Part shown: piece after piece, positions 42,296 to 52,025 of the stretch
Layout: every line of letters starts with the position of its first letter
Numbering within the stretch: the stretch's first letter is position 1
Assembly (NCBI RefSeq): GCF_000619905.2
Contig: NZ_CP012371.1
Span: 1,736,001-1,800,000 of the forward strand
Source of the DNA: Nitrosospira briensis C-128
Lineage (GTDB): Bacteria; Pseudomonadota; Gammaproteobacteria; Burkholderiales; Nitrosomonadaceae
Direction of reading: 5' to 3'
Length of the DNA stretch: 64,000 bases
The notes under the pieces: generated by a model
Database searches by the model: none
What the model was told of the DNA's origin: nothing
What the model saw: only the letters and a program-made list of their open reading frames with translations
Translations under genes and position numbers: made by a program

Positions 42296-43636
42296 TTAGT
42301 GGGCCAGTTCCACGATACTCTCTGCCAACTGAAACCGACCACCTTGCTGTGCGCTCGCCCGCATCTGCCGCACTTCTCGCGTTGCTACCGCGCCGAAACC
42401 AATGGATTTTGCAATCTCAGCGATGATGGTTGCCACTTCGATACGCACGTTGGCATAGCGCGAGTCGCCAACAACCATTATGACCTTTCCCCTATTAACC
42501 AGTAGCCGATGGCACTGTGTCAGCACCATCTCGATATCACAAAAATAGGCGCCTACCATGGCGGGAATGTTGGTATCCCACAGCTGGTCGCGCTGCTGAT
42601 GCAGGGCCGCGAACGTGGTCTCCAAGTGCGCTGACGGATGGTGAGGCATTTCGTATGGACGACGGATCTGGACGTGTGAACGTAATGTATCGCGGCGCAA
42701 GCGAAGATTATCCTGGCTGCATCCGAGGTAGCCAAGTACCCAAAGCTCAACGTTATAGATGTCGGTATAGTCGAAAGAGTTAGGATACGGTGGGGAAAAA
42801 ACGACCAGGTCTACTGGCTGGGTAACCTGCTTAAGCGCAGTCCGAGCATCACCGTGTATGACATCGATCCGCGAACGTGGACGATCTTCGAAATGCAGGA
42901 TATCTTCAAAAGCGATATTGAATCGCGTTCCAAACATTTCGTCCAGCATCTTCGAGGTTGGCTGATTGCTCTTCCACGAACTGCGATAACGGCGACCCTT
43001 TCCATTGACATATACGTTACTGCAGTCAATAAGTACCGCTCCGAGGACGACCTTAAAGAATCGCTGGATATCCGGTTCCCCAATCGCATCAATACATGTT
43101 AAGTATTGGGAAAGTCGCTTGGCGACCTGAAGCGGGAATATCCAGCGTTGCTTATCTTTGGTCTCAATAAACGTAGGTGGCAGATGGTTCAAGCAAGCGA
43201 GATCGTTATGGGTTCGGGCTAGACGAGCCTGAAATTCCGCAGCATGGCAACGTAGAGCTTCCGCTGACAGGTGATTCACCTTCGATTTAATCACATCGGC
43301 CAGGAACGGATTCACCTCAACCGTGGTTGCATCAATTGCAAGCAGCTGCGATGTGATGGCGCTGGTTCCTGACCCTCCGAATGGGTCGGCGATATGTTTA
43401 GGTCTGTACCCTAGAGATTCGATCGCAGCAGTGACAAAGGCTGGCGAAAATGCCTCTTTAAAGTGGAACCAGCGCTGGAAGGCCGTTCCCTTGCCATCCT
43501 GATTAGTCGTTAGAGGTGCAGTCCGCAATGTGCTTCGTTCTGCTATCGGGATAGTAGCATCTCCAGAAAACCACGTCGGAACCTGAGCGAAATGTTCTTG
43601 CAATGTCTGTAGGTAGCGTTCAGGAGGGTTTCGCAT
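42296..43636 (-). CDS. DNA methyltransferase (amino-methylating, N4-C or N6-A type)
   Basis: A 446-residue methyltransferase. Motif I is DPFGGSGTS at 84-92 (SAM binding) and motif IV is SPPY at 281-284 within VVFSPPYPNSFDY. SPPY is usual for amino-group DNA methylases. Motif I comes before motif IV. The N-terminus has no extra DNA-binding domain that I recognise, so the target recognition region is probably the stretch between the two motifs. It converges on the nuclease gene with a 4-bp gap. It could protect host DNA from that nuclease. Confidence 0.85.
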   Translation of the reverse strand: MRNPPERYLQTLQEHFAQVPTWFSGDATIPIAERSTLRTAPLTTNQDGKGTAFQRWFHFKEAFSPAFVTAAIESLGYRPKHIADPFGGSGTSAITSQLLAIDATTVEVNPFLADVIKSKVNHLSAEALRCHAAEFQARLARTHNDLACLNHLPPTFIETKDKQRWIFPLQVAKRLSQYLTCIDAIGEPDIQRFFKVVLGAVLIDCSNVYVNGKGRRYRSSWKSNQPTSKMLDEMFGTRFNIAFEDILHFEDRPRSRIDVIHGDARTALKQVTQPVDLVVFSPPYPNSFDYTDIYNVELWVLGYLGCSQDNLRLRRDTLRSHVQIRRPYEMPHHPSAHLETTFAALHQQRDQLWDTNIPAMVGAYFCDIEMVLTQCHRLLVNRGKVIMVVGDSRYANVRIEVATIIAEIAKSIGFGAVATREVRQMRASAQQGGRFQLAESIVELAH

Positions 43637-43741
43637 TTGTTTTCTTCAACTGCCCTATCTTGAGAGCTTACTCACTCAGCTTTTATCTTTCCGCCAAGAA
43701 TGAATAAAGATTCCAAATCTAATCGTGAGTCACTGAAATAT

Positions 43742-43785
43742 GCCGGGTCTGGGTGGGATCGAACCAACAACCAAGGGACTATGAG
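43742..43785 (-). other. tRNA 3'-half remnant (possible att relic)
   Basis: On the minus strand this stretch reads from an anticodon loop CTCATAG, anticodon CAT, through TCCCTTGG, a T-arm with TTCGATC loop and an acceptor 3' side ending in GGCA. This is the 3' half of a tRNA-Ile2/Met-type gene. The expected 5' half is absent beyond 43785. Half-tRNAs cut at the anticodon loop are what tyrosine-recombinase integration leaves behind, but a decayed tRNA gene is also possible. Confidence 0.55.
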
Positions 43786-43869
43786 TTCACGTCGATATCG
43801 CTCCAGCATCTATATATCGTCTATACAAATAGAGAGCCGGGAGTGGTATTCTATATACCCATATTTTTA

Positions 43870-43945
<76 letters not shown>

Positions 43946-44218
43946 ACGAAGGGAAATACAGCATTGTGGATTATAGAGGTTTGGCAAACGACGAGCAATG
44001 CAAGGGTCGAGCATAAAGAGCGGCTTTTTCCAGGGGAAACGTCAAAAATGTTCGTAATAAACTGTTAGCAGTCTGAAAGCTTATAATTACAGCCGCTAAA
44101 AATCGTCAATGGCGTTTGCTCTACCGTATCCAGATAAAACTATCTCTAATTTCCCTTATTTTCGTCGATGTCCTCCAATAACTAGACTTTTTTGCAAGTA
44201 TGCGTCAAACTTGCGTGC

Positions 44219-44701
44219 ATGGAAAATGACGCGTCCAAAATAAAAAAAGTCCTCGTTCTTCATGGGCCTAATCTAAATCTTCTGGGAACACGCGAGCCGG
44301 AGCTCTACGGAACACTCACGTTAGGCGAAATTAACAGAAAATTAGCGATTTTAGCGGATCACGCGGGTGTCGGATTAATTCACTTTCAAAGTAACGCCGA
44401 GGGTGATCTGATAGATCGAGTTCAACGCGCGATGAGCGAAGGGATAGCATTTATCATCATCAATCCCGCAGCCTATACACATACCAGCATTGCTTTACGT
44501 GATGCCCTCGCCGCAACCAGAATACCGTTCATCGAAGTGCATCTCTCCAATGTTTTTGCTCGTGAGTCTTTCCGCAGGAGGTCATATTTCTCCGACTTGG
44601 CGGTGGGCGTGATCAGCGGCTTGGGACCTAAAGGATACGAACTTGCCTTGGAATACGCTTTAGAGATATTGGCAGGCGGGAAGTTCGATCGCCTCACCTG
44701 A
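44219..44701 (+). CDS. aroQ: 3-dehydroquinate dehydratase, type II
   Basis: AroQ dehydrates 3-dehydroquinate in the shikimate pathway. [21 protein letters not shown] has the conserved Asn/Arg and catalytic Tyr, [16 protein letters not shown] the substrate loop, and [16 protein letters not shown] the catalytic His. Length 160 from ATG 44219; an upstream TTG frame start is unlikely. The next genes are accB and accC, a very common order aroQ-accB-accC in proteobacteria. Confidence 0.96.
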   Translation: MENDASKIKKVLVLHGPNLNLLGTREPELYGTLTLGEINRKLAILADHAGVGLIHFQSNAEGDLIDRVQRAMSEGIAFIIINPAAYTHTSIALRDALAATRIPFIEVHLSNVFARESFRRRSYFSDLAVGVISGLGPKGYELALEYALEILAGGKFDRLT

Positions 44702-44856
44702 CCTTGTTGATATTTATAAGGCCTGGAACGAGGAGCAGGACAGGGAAGAGGCACTTCACGGAATAGAAAGCAGACATGCGTCAGCGCGCTGAAAGATGGC
44801 GCAGCAATGGCGGCGTGTAATTAAGACGTAAAGGGGAACCGCCCCGGGGGTTTATT

Positions 44857-45321
44857 ATGGATTTAAGAAAACTGAAGAAACTGATTGATCTGGTCGAGGA
44901 GTCGGGCATTGCCGAACTGGAAATTACCGAAGGGGAGGAGAAGGTGCGCATCAGCAGATCGACCTCATCCGTGCAAACCCAGGTAGCCCCAATCGGAGCA
45001 TCACCTCCACAGGCGGCGATGCCGGGCGCCGTTTCTCCATCTGCGGCACTCACTGCAGCTAACGCGGTAGCCGAGATCCTGCCGGAGGGCCATGTGGTGA
45101 AATCACCCATGGTAGGAACGTTCTACCGTAGCTCCACTCCCGGTTCCAATCCATTCGTCGAGGTAGGGCAGACGGTCAAGGAGGGGGAAACGCTATGCAT
45201 CATCGAGGCGATGAAGCTGCTCAACGAAATAGAATCCGATAAGAGCGGCGTGATAAAGGCAGTCCTGGTGGAAAATGGCCAACCAGTAGAGTATGGCGAG
45301 CCGCTATTCGTGATCGGGTGA
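44857..45321 (+). CDS. accB: Biotin carboxyl carrier protein of acetyl-CoA carboxylase
   Basis: AccB carries biotin for the first step of fatty-acid synthesis. The 154-residue protein has the usual N-terminal helical region ([17 protein letters not shown]), a Pro/Ala linker and the biotinyl domain. The lysine of [10 protein letters not shown] is the biotin site (family EAMK); [14 protein letters not shown] is the domain start. Preceded by aroQ, followed by accC 78 bp later. Confidence 0.97.
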   Translation: MDLRKLKKLIDLVEESGIAELEITEGEEKVRISRSTSSVQTQVAPIGASPPQAAMPGAVSPSAALTAANAVAEILPEGHVVKSPMVGTFYRSSTPGSNPFVEVGQTVKEGETLCIIEAMKLLNEIESDKSGVIKAVLVENGQPVEYGEPLFVIG

Positions 45322-45399
45322 TTCTGTGCCAAACGCGCTTATAACGCGCGGAAAAGACGGTTAACAGCTCCCATTTTCGGGAAACATTCTCCAGTAAAC

Positions 45400-46755
45400 A
45401 TGTTCGAAAAAATTCTTATAGCCAACCGTGGCGAAATCGCCCTGCGAATACAACGCGCATGCCGTGAGATGGGCATCAAAACAGTCGCAGTGCATTCCCA
45501 GGCGGATGCCGACGCCAAATATGTGAAGCTCGCCGATGAGTCCGTGTGTATCGGGCCAGCCCCATCGGCCCAAAGTTATCTTAATATTCCTGCCATCATC
45601 AGTGCAGCGGAGGTAACCGACGCGGAGGCTATTCATCCGGGCTACGGGTTTCTTTCTGAAAACGCCGATTTCGCCGAGCGTGTCGAAAGCAGTGGTTTTG
45701 TCTTTATCGGCCCTCGCCCCGAAACCATTCGCCTGATGGGCGACAAGATCAGTGCCAAGAACGCCATGAGAAAAGCAGGCGTGCCTTGTGTTCCCGGATC
45801 CAACGGCGGGCTCCCGGAGTCGCCTGAAGAGATCCGCGCGATTGTCCGCGCCATAGGTTATCCGATAATCATCAAGGCGGCAGCTGGCGGCGGCGGCCGT
45901 GGAATGCGGGTGGTGCATACCGAAGCCGCTTTGTCGAACGCCGTTATAATAACTCGCAACGAAGCGCAGGCGGCGTTCGGCAACCCGACGGTCTATGCGG
46001 AAAGATATCTCGAAAATCCGCGCCATATCGAGTTCCAGGTTCTGGCTGACGAACACGGGAATGCTATCTTCCTTGGCGAACGGGAATGTTCAATGCAGCG
46101 CCGACATCAGAAAATCCTCGAGGAAGCCCCCGCCTTGGGCATCCCTCCCAGGTTGCGCGACAAGATGGGCGCGCGCTGCGCGGACGCATGCCGCCGTATC
46201 GGTTATCGCGGCGTAGGCACGTTCGAGTTCCTGTATGAGAAAAATGAATTTTATTTCATCGAAATGAATACGCGCCTGCAAGTGGAACATCCGGTTACTG
46301 AAGCGATTACCGGGATCGATCTGGTACAAGCGCAAATTCGTGTTGCCGCAGGTGAAAAACTCAACATTCGCCAGCGCGATGTCGTATTGAAAGGGCATGC
46401 CATCGAGTGCCGCATTAACGCTGAGGACCCTTATAAGCTCACACCCTCCGCCGGACGTATTACGCAATACCATGCTCCGGGCGGCCCCGGCATTCGCGTG
46501 GACTCTCATATATATCATAATTATCTGGTGCCGCCTTATTACGATTCCATGATCGGTAAAGTCATTGCCTATGGTGACAACCGCGACCAGGCAATTGCAC
46601 GGATGCGCATCGCGTTGTCCGAAATGGTGATAGAAGGCATTAAAACAAATATGCCGCTACACCTCGACCTGTTATCCGACGCCGCTTTTCTGAATGGCGG
46701 CACCAGTATCCATTACCTGGAGCAAAAGCTTGCCAATTATAATAAGCCAGGCTAA
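45400..46755 (+). CDS. accC: Acetyl-CoA carboxylase, biotin carboxylase subunit
   Basis: AccC carboxylates biotin using ATP and bicarbonate. It starts [20 protein letters not shown], contains the ATP-grasp glycine loop [11 protein letters not shown], and the catalytic region [16 protein letters not shown] with the conserved Glu, Asn and Arg. Length 451 is standard. It forms the accBC operon with accB, and prmA follows after 92 bp. Confidence 0.97.
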   Translation: MFEKILIANRGEIALRIQRACREMGIKTVAVHSQADADAKYVKLADESVCIGPAPSAQSYLNIPAIISAAEVTDAEAIHPGYGFLSENADFAERVESSGFVFIGPRPETIRLMGDKISAKNAMRKAGVPCVPGSNGGLPESPEEIRAIVRAIGYPIIIKAAAGGGGRGMRVVHTEAALSNAVIITRNEAQAAFGNPTVYAERYLENPRHIEFQVLADEHGNAIFLGERECSMQRRHQKILEEAPALGIPPRLRDKMGARCADACRRIGYRGVGTFEFLYEKNEFYFIEMNTRLQVEHPVTEAITGIDLVQAQIRVAAGEKLNIRQRDVVLKGHAIECRINAEDPYKLTPSAGRITQYHAPGGPGIRVDSHIYHNYLVPPYYDSMIGKVIAYGDNRDQAIARMRIALSEMVIEGIKTNMPLHLDLLSDAAFLNGGTSIHYLEQKLANYNKPG

Positions 46756-46847
46756 AACGCGACCCATTTCGCGCTGCCTGAGCTATTTCAGGACGGATGA
46801 GTCAGCATTGGACCGGATAGCCAGTTTGCGGTTACCCATTTCTTGAT

Positions 46848-47765
46848 ATGGCCTGGATTTCGCTCGCTATAGAAACCGATAGCGCGCACGCCGAAGCCCT
46901 GGGTGACGCGTTGCTTGAACTGGGCGCGCTGTCAACAGACATACATGATGCGGGCAGCGGCACGGACCGAGAGCAACTCTTGTTCGATGAGCCGGGTGAG
47001 CCTTCCGAGAAAATCTGGTTCGCATCCGAGCTCACCGCCCTATTCAACGAGGATGTCGACATTGCTTCCATTGTGCAGGCCGCGGCGAGCGCAGCCCAGC
47101 TTCCCTGTCATCCCAGCTATCGCGTTACGCATGTGGAGGAGCAGGACTGGGTTCGGATGACACAATCGCAATTCGCCCCGATCCGGATATCGTCCCGCCT
47201 GTGGATCGTTCCCAGTTGGCATCAAATACCCGATACCGCGGCGGTCAACCTGATACTCGATCCAGGGTTGGCTTTCGGTACGGGTAGCCACCCCTCTACG
47301 CAATTGTGTCTTGGCTGGCTTGACGAAACGCTGCGAGGGGGTGAAGATGTTTTAGATTATGGTTGCGGCTCGGGCATACTTGCTATTGCCGCTTTGAAAT
47401 TGGGTGCGGGTCACGTAGTGGGAATTGATATCGACCCGCAAGCCGTTGCTGCAAGTCGCGCAAATGCAGCACTCAACCAGTGTGATGAAACCAAAGCAGA
47501 ATTTTTTGAGACGCACATGGCGGATCGGGCAGGGCCCGGAAATGGCGCCTGGGTGGATGTGGTCGTTGCTAATATCCTTGCCAACCCGCTAATCGTACTG
47601 GCTCCATTATTGATGCGCGCGACGCGCAAAGGTGGACAAATAGCGCTTTCCGGCATCCTCATGGAACAGGCGGAAGATGTGATGCAGATCTATCGGCAAT
47701 GGTTTGATATTCGTATTACACGCGAGCAGGCGGGATGGGCTCTGCTCACCGGGACGAGAAAGTGA
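46848..47765 (+). CDS. prmA: Ribosomal protein L11 methyltransferase
   Basis: PrmA trimethylates ribosomal protein L11. The N-terminal substrate-recognition domain starts MAWISLAIETDS; the SAM domain has LDPGLAFGTGSHPSTQLCL and VLDYGCGSGILAIAAL, then VVANILANPL, the NPPF-like motif of the family (here NILANPL). Length 305 is normal. It follows accC and is followed 22 bp later by a zinc-ribbon protein gene, the betaproteobacterial order. Confidence 0.95.
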   Translation: MAWISLAIETDSAHAEALGDALLELGALSTDIHDAGSGTDREQLLFDEPGEPSEKIWFASELTALFNEDVDIASIVQAAASAAQLPCHPSYRVTHVEEQDWVRMTQSQFAPIRISSRLWIVPSWHQIPDTAAVNLILDPGLAFGTGSHPSTQLCLGWLDETLRGGEDVLDYGCGSGILAIAALKLGAGHVVGIDIDPQAVAASRANAALNQCDETKAEFFETHMADRAGPGNGAWVDVVVANILANPLIVLAPLLMRATRKGGQIALSGILMEQAEDVMQIYRQWFDIRITREQAGWALLTGTRK

Positions 47766-47787
47766 ATTTGTTATAAAACCTACGGCT

Positions 47788-48798
47788 ATGGCGCTCGTAA
47801 CCCGCTGTCCTAACTGCGCGGCTGCTTTCCGCGTAACCCCTTTGCATCTGCAGGCGCATGGTGGTGACGTGCGCTGTGGACAATGTGCACAGGTATTCAA
47901 CGGCTTTGCCACCTTGGCAACGGTGCAGGAACCGGAAGACCGGGATGAAGCTGGGCCAGAAGCCAAGGAAATGCCGGAAACGGAGGCAGCGCCAGAAGGC
48001 GAATCGGGAATTCCGCCTCAAAATGATCCGGATACCCTGGCGGTATCGAATGAAGAGAATTCACCTTCAGCGCCAGCTCAAGAAACAACTCGGGATCAAT
48101 TCGGTTCGGGCATGACAGCGCGGGCAGCGCCCGCTTCGAGCGCGCCACCGATTGCAGAAGAATCGGCGCCGCAGAGAGAAGGCGAGACGGGCAGCAGTAC
48201 TGCGGCCAGCAGCGCAGATGGGGAAACACGATTCCCGCACAGGCCGAACGCGGCCATTCCGCCGCCGGAAAATTATGCATGGAACAACTATGCTTTCGAT
48301 GAGGTTCGGTTGCCCAAGGCATCCCTGGCGTGGGGTGTCGGCAGTCTTTTTTTGATTGCCATGCTGGTGGCCCAGGCCATTTATATTTATCGCGCCGAGC
48401 TATCTGTCAACGCACCTGCCACCAGGCCTTATCTTCAACGATATTGCGAGTTGTTGGGATGCACTATTCCCTCGCCACAATACGCGAAGTTGCTGAATAT
48501 CGAATCGTCCGATATGCAACCGGATACGCAGCAACCCGGCGTCATCACCCTGAGCGCAACGATACGCAATCATGCGCCCAATCCCCAGGCATTTCCGTCG
48601 TTTCAATTAACCCTGATCGACCGCCAGGATCGACCCCTCGCCAGCCGTAACTTTCCTCCCGAAGCCTATCTTGAAGACGCCGCCAGCCGCGGGAAGGTCA
48701 TTGCGCCCAATGCCGAATTCAACGTCAGGCTTCACCTCGATAGCGGGACATTGAACGTGGCCGGATATCGGCTGTTGTTACTTAATCCTCGTTCTTAG
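47788..48798 (+). CDS. Zinc-ribbon plus DUF3426 membrane protein
   Basis: This 336-residue protein begins MALVTRCPNCAAAFRV with an MJ0042-type zinc ribbon (CPNC ... CGQC, with a Cys pair about residues 7-10 and 31-34). A low-complexity acidic region follows to about 170, then one membrane helix (about 187-206) and a C-terminal DUF3426 domain (ending GYRLLLLNPRS). The role is unknown. ATG 47788 is chosen over an upstream frame start at 47704. The stop TAG lies within the TTAG duplication of the element that follows. Confidence 0.88.
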   Translation: MALVTRCPNCAAAFRVTPLHLQAHGGDVRCGQCAQVFNGFATLATVQEPEDRDEAGPEAKEMPETEAAPEGESGIPPQNDPDTLAVSNEENSPSAPAQETTRDQFGSGMTARAAPASSAPPIAEESAPQREGETGSSTAASSADGETRFPHRPNAAIPPPENYAWNNYAFDEVRLPKASLAWGVGSLFLIAMLVAQAIYIYRAELSVNAPATRPYLQRYCELLGCTIPSPQYAKLLNIESSDMQPDTQQPGVITLSATIRNHAPNPQAFPSFQLTLIDRQDRPLASRNFPPEAYLEDAASRGKVIAPNAEFNVRLHLDSGTLNVAGYRLLLLNPRS

Positions 48799-48964
48799 GC
48801 CGGATGTTTCATAAATTGACGCGCGCTCTTGCTGGTCTTTTGTTTCGTATGAAAATTTCGTTCAGTCGGGCGTATGAATAACTACGCCACTTCTTCACAA
48901 AACAAAATCTCCCTACAAAACAAAAGCCTGTGCAATCATCACGCGAATTTATGAAACATCCGGG
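48799..48964. mobile_element. MITE-like element, copy 1
   Basis: 166 bp. Ends are inverted repeats GCCGGATGTTTCATAAATT and AATTTATGAAACATCCGGG. The flanks are TTAG on both sides (48795-48798 and 48965-48968), a 4-bp duplication. It carries no ORF. A near-identical copy in the same orientation lies at 61273-61433. This is the structure of a non-autonomous transposable element; the transposase must be elsewhere. Confidence 0.85.
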
Positions 48965-48968
48965 TTAG

Positions 48969-49211
48969 GAACATCGCACGAAGAGGTCTCGCGAAAAGGA
49001 TCGGGCGGCTTAGGCGACGTAGACGAGCCCGTTTCATGCCATTCTCGGCTACTGCGGGGCAGAACTCCGAAGATACTGCTTAGCCCAGAACGATCCGCCA
49101 TTTCATGTCACCGCTTTTCACCGTGCCCTGACCGAACACTCCACCCTGTCCAACTGCCGGATTTAGGTTAAAATCAGAATCCCGTCAAATCAATCTCCAT
49201 CCCCTGGCAGA
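48969..49211. promoter_or_regulatory. Gap before the mla operon
   Basis: 243 bp with no ORF of interest; together with the MITE it makes a 413-bp gene-free gap. The mla promoter should be in the right part; GGTTAAAATCAG at about 49165-49176 has a TAAAAT -10-like hexamer, with a weak -35. Confidence 0.35.
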
Positions 49212-50024
49212 ATGACATCTGAAGCTTTGATCGAAACCAAGGACCTGAGTTTTTCCTATGGAGATCGTTCCATTCTCAAAGGGATCGACATCACCATGTC
49301 GCGCGGCAAAGTCATCGCCATCATGGGCGGCAGCGGCAGCGGCAAGACCACCCTGTTGCGCCTTATCGGCGGTGCGATTCGTCCATCTGCCGGTTATGTC
49401 AAGTTTGCCGGCAAGGTAGTGCATGAGCTAAAAAGAGATGAGCTTTTCCAGATGCGCCGGAAGATGAGCATGTTATTTCAGTTTGGCGCTCTGTTTACCG
49501 ATTTGTCGGTATTCGATAATGTAGCTTTCCAGATGCGCGAGCATACCGATTTACCGGAATCCATGATCCGCGACCTGGTGTTGATGAAACTTCAGGCTGT
49601 CGGCCTGCGCGGTGCGCACGACCTGATGCCGGCGGAACTTTCGGGAGGAATGGCCCGGCGCGTGGCGTTGGCCCGTTCGATTGCGCTGGATCCGGTACTC
49701 ATCATGTATGATGAGCCATTTACCGGTCTTGACCCCATTTCGCTAACCGTCATCGGTAATCTGATCCGTCGTTTGACTGACGCGTTAGGCATGACTTCAA
49801 TCGTCGTGACGCACGACGTGCAGGAGTCGCTGAAAATCGTGGACTACGTATACTTTGTCGCAGACGGGGTGATTGCAGCACATGGCACCCCGGATGAAGT
49901 GCGCGGATCGATCGCTCCTTTCGTGCATCAGTTCGTGCATGGCGAGGAGGACGGTCCCGTCTCGTTTCACTACCCGTCTCAAGCCTATGCGCGCGATCTG
50001 AAACTGGAGGGCAGTTTTGCCTAG
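49212..50024 (+). CDS. mlaF: Phospholipid ABC transporter ATPase MlaF
   Basis: MlaF powers the Mla system that moves phospholipids between the outer and inner membranes. Walker A GGSGSGKTTLLRL (about 38-50), signature LSGGMARRVALARS and Walker B LIMYDEPFTGLD are present. The 270-residue length is typical. First of mlaF-E-D-C-B. The start of mlaE overlaps its end by 8 bp. Confidence 0.96.
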   Translation: MTSEALIETKDLSFSYGDRSILKGIDITMSRGKVIAIMGGSGSGKTTLLRLIGGAIRPSAGYVKFAGKVVHELKRDELFQMRRKMSMLFQFGALFTDLSVFDNVAFQMREHTDLPESMIRDLVLMKLQAVGLRGAHDLMPAELSGGMARRVALARSIALDPVLIMYDEPFTGLDPISLTVIGNLIRRLTDALGMTSIVVTHDVQESLKIVDYVYFVADGVIAAHGTPDEVRGSIAPFVHQFVHGEEDGPVSFHYPSQAYARDLKLEGSFA

Positions 50025-50814
50025 GCGCATCGTTATCGGCATCCGGGGCATGGGTCACCGCGTGATAGATAGCGTCTGGCGGCTGGGCTACGCCAGCCGC
50101 TTTTTCCTGCTGACCCTGCTGAAGTCGGGTACCAGCTTTCGGCGCTTCGGCCTGATTATCCGGGAGCTTTATTTTACGGGCGTATTGTCGCTCATCATTA
50201 TCATCGTATCGGGGTTGTTTGTCGGCATGGTGCTGGGTTTGCAGGGTTATGAAACATTACAGCGGTTCGGGGCCGAATCCGCCGTGGGTACAATGGTTGC
50301 ACTGTCGCTCGTTCGAGAACTGGGACCCGTGGTGGCGGCATTGCTGTTTGCCAGTCGCGCCGGTTCCGCCATCACTGCTGAAATCGGCTTGATGAAAGCC
50401 ACCGATCAGCTGGCAGCGATGGAAATGATGGCGGTGGATCCGATCGCACGGGTGGTCGCTCCCCGGTTCTGGGCGGGCGTGATTTCAATGCCGTTACTTG
50501 CGGCAATGTTTTCCATCGTCGGAGTCTTTGGCGGTTATTTGGTGGCCGTAGTGCTTATCGGTGTGGATGAAGGATCGTTCTGGTCACAAATGCAGGATGC
50601 GGTGGACTTCAGATACGACATCGTCAACGGTATCATCAAGACCTGTGTTTTCGGTGTGGCGGTGACGGCAATTGCCGTGTTCGAGGGTTACGATGCGGCG
50701 CCGACGGCTGAGGGAGTGTCTGGCGCGACCACCCGCACCGTGGTGACTTCCGCGCTGGCGATACTGGGACTGGATTTTGTTTTAACCTCGGTCATGTTCA
50801 GGGGAATGAGCTGA
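50017..50814 (+). CDS. mlaE: Phospholipid ABC transporter permease MlaE
   Basis: MlaE is the membrane core of the Mla transporter. The 265-residue protein shows MlaE motifs (FVGMVLGLQGYETLQRFGAE; LVRELGPVVAALLFASRAGSAITAEIG) and several helices. The start is TTG 50017, supported by GGAGG 6 bases upstream; ATG 50050 is the alternative. TGATG overlap links it to mlaD. Confidence 0.95.
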   Translation: MPRRIVIGIRGMGHRVIDSVWRLGYASRFFLLTLLKSGTSFRRFGLIIRELYFTGVLSLIIIIVSGLFVGMVLGLQGYETLQRFGAESAVGTMVALSLVRELGPVVAALLFASRAGSAITAEIGLMKATDQLAAMEMMAVDPIARVVAPRFWAGVISMPLLAAMFSIVGVFGGYLVAVVLIGVDEGSFWSQMQDAVDFRYDIVNGIIKTCVFGVAVTAIAVFEGYDAAPTAEGVSGATTRTVVTSALAILGLDFVLTSVMFRGMS

Positions 50815-51308
50815 TGCAGCGGACGACGATGGATCTGTGGGTAGGCGTATTTGTCTTGGCCGGAATAGGCGCGTTGCTGTTGCTGGCATTGAAGGTTGGG
50901 AACCTTGGCACTTATAGCTCGGCAGAGAGTTATACATTGACCGGAAGTTTCGAGAATATCGGCGGTTTGAAAGTCAAGGCGCCGGTAAAAGGTGCTGGCG
51001 TGGTAGTGGGGCGTGTAACGAATATTCAGTTCAATACGAAGACTTATGATGCCGTAGTAACCCTTAGCATTGACAACCGCTATCAATTTCCCAAGGACAC
51101 TTTCGCCAGCATTCTCACATCAGGCCTTTTAGGGGAGCAGTATATCGGTATGGCGGCGGGCGGCGACGAGACAATGCTGAAGAATGGAGATAAAATCATG
51201 AAAACCAATTCCGCCATGGTCCTGGAAGAAATGATCGGCCGCTTCCTGTTCGACAAAGCATCAGAGAATAAGACGCCGGAGGAAGACGAGAGCAATAAGG
51301 GTGATTGA
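50814..51308 (+). CDS. mlaD: Outer-membrane lipid asymmetry protein MlaD
   Basis: MlaD is the periplasmic hexameric lipid-binding subunit, anchored by one N-terminal helix (about 9-28: LWVGVFVLAGIGALLLLALK) with an MCE domain after it (KVKAPVKGAGVVVGRVTNI and LTSGLLGEQYIGM). Length 164 is normal. The start ATG 50814 overlaps the mlaE stop. Confidence 0.95.
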   Translation: MQRTTMDLWVGVFVLAGIGALLLLALKVGNLGTYSSAESYTLTGSFENIGGLKVKAPVKGAGVVVGRVTNIQFNTKTYDAVVTLSIDNRYQFPKDTFASILTSGLLGEQYIGMAAGGDETMLKNGDKIMKTNSAMVLEEMIGRFLFDKASENKTPEEDESNKGD

Positions 51309-51370
51309 AAATAGTCGTAATTTCACGATGCGTCCGGCATTGTGGTTAAATAAATTCTTGCGAGGAAATC

Positions 51371-52009
51371 ATGAAGAAATACTTTAATACGTCTTTGTTA
51401 TTGGCGACCTGGCTGGTTACGCTCCCCGCATGGGCCATGGCGACCAGCCCCGATACCCTAGTGGATAACACGGCCCAGGAGGTGCTTGCAATCGTTCGGC
51501 AAGACAAGGACTTGCGTGCAGGCAATACCACCAAGATTCTGGATCTGGTGGAAGCCAAGATATTGCCTCATTTCGACTTTACCCGGATGACCCGGTTGGC
51601 GATGGGCAAGAATTGGTCCAAGGCGACGCCCGAACAACAGCAGGTATTGGTAAAGGAATTTCGTACGTTACTGGTACGCACCTATTCCAACGCACTGAGC
51701 AGCTACAGCGACCATACCATTACGGTTGAGCCGATGAAGGATAAGGCAGGTGATACCGATACCACAGTCAAGACAAAAGTGATAAATCAGGGTCAGCAGC
51801 CGATCCCCATCGACTACAGTATGGAAAAAACCGGTGACGACTGGAAAGTCTACGATGTGACAGTGGCCGGGGTAAGCCTGGTAACCAATTATCGCAGCAC
51901 CTTCAATAATCAGGTACGTGACGGTGGCGTAGAAAAATTGATTCAAACGCTCGTGGACAAAAATCGCGCCCTGGTTGCTGCCGATAATAAGGCAGCGTCA
52001 GCGAAATAG
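51371..52009 (+). CDS. mlaC: Periplasmic phospholipid-binding protein MlaC
   Basis: MlaC shuttles lipid between the OmpC-MlaA complex and MlaD. It has a signal peptide ending in AWAMA, and the mature domain has LDLVEAKILPHFDFTRMTRLAMGKNW and VLVKEFRTLLVRTYSNAL, both family signatures. The 212-residue length is usual. Between mlaD and mlaB there is 62 bp then 16 bp spacing. Confidence 0.95.
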   Translation: MKKYFNTSLLLATWLVTLPAWAMATSPDTLVDNTAQEVLAIVRQDKDLRAGNTTKILDLVEAKILPHFDFTRMTRLAMGKNWSKATPEQQQVLVKEFRTLLVRTYSNALSSYSDHTITVEPMKDKAGDTDTTVKTKVINQGQQPIPIDYSMEKTGDDWKVYDVTVAGVSLVTNYRSTFNNQVRDGGVEKLIQTLVDKNRALVAADNKAASAK

Positions 52010-52025
52010 GTCAGCGAAATAATCG

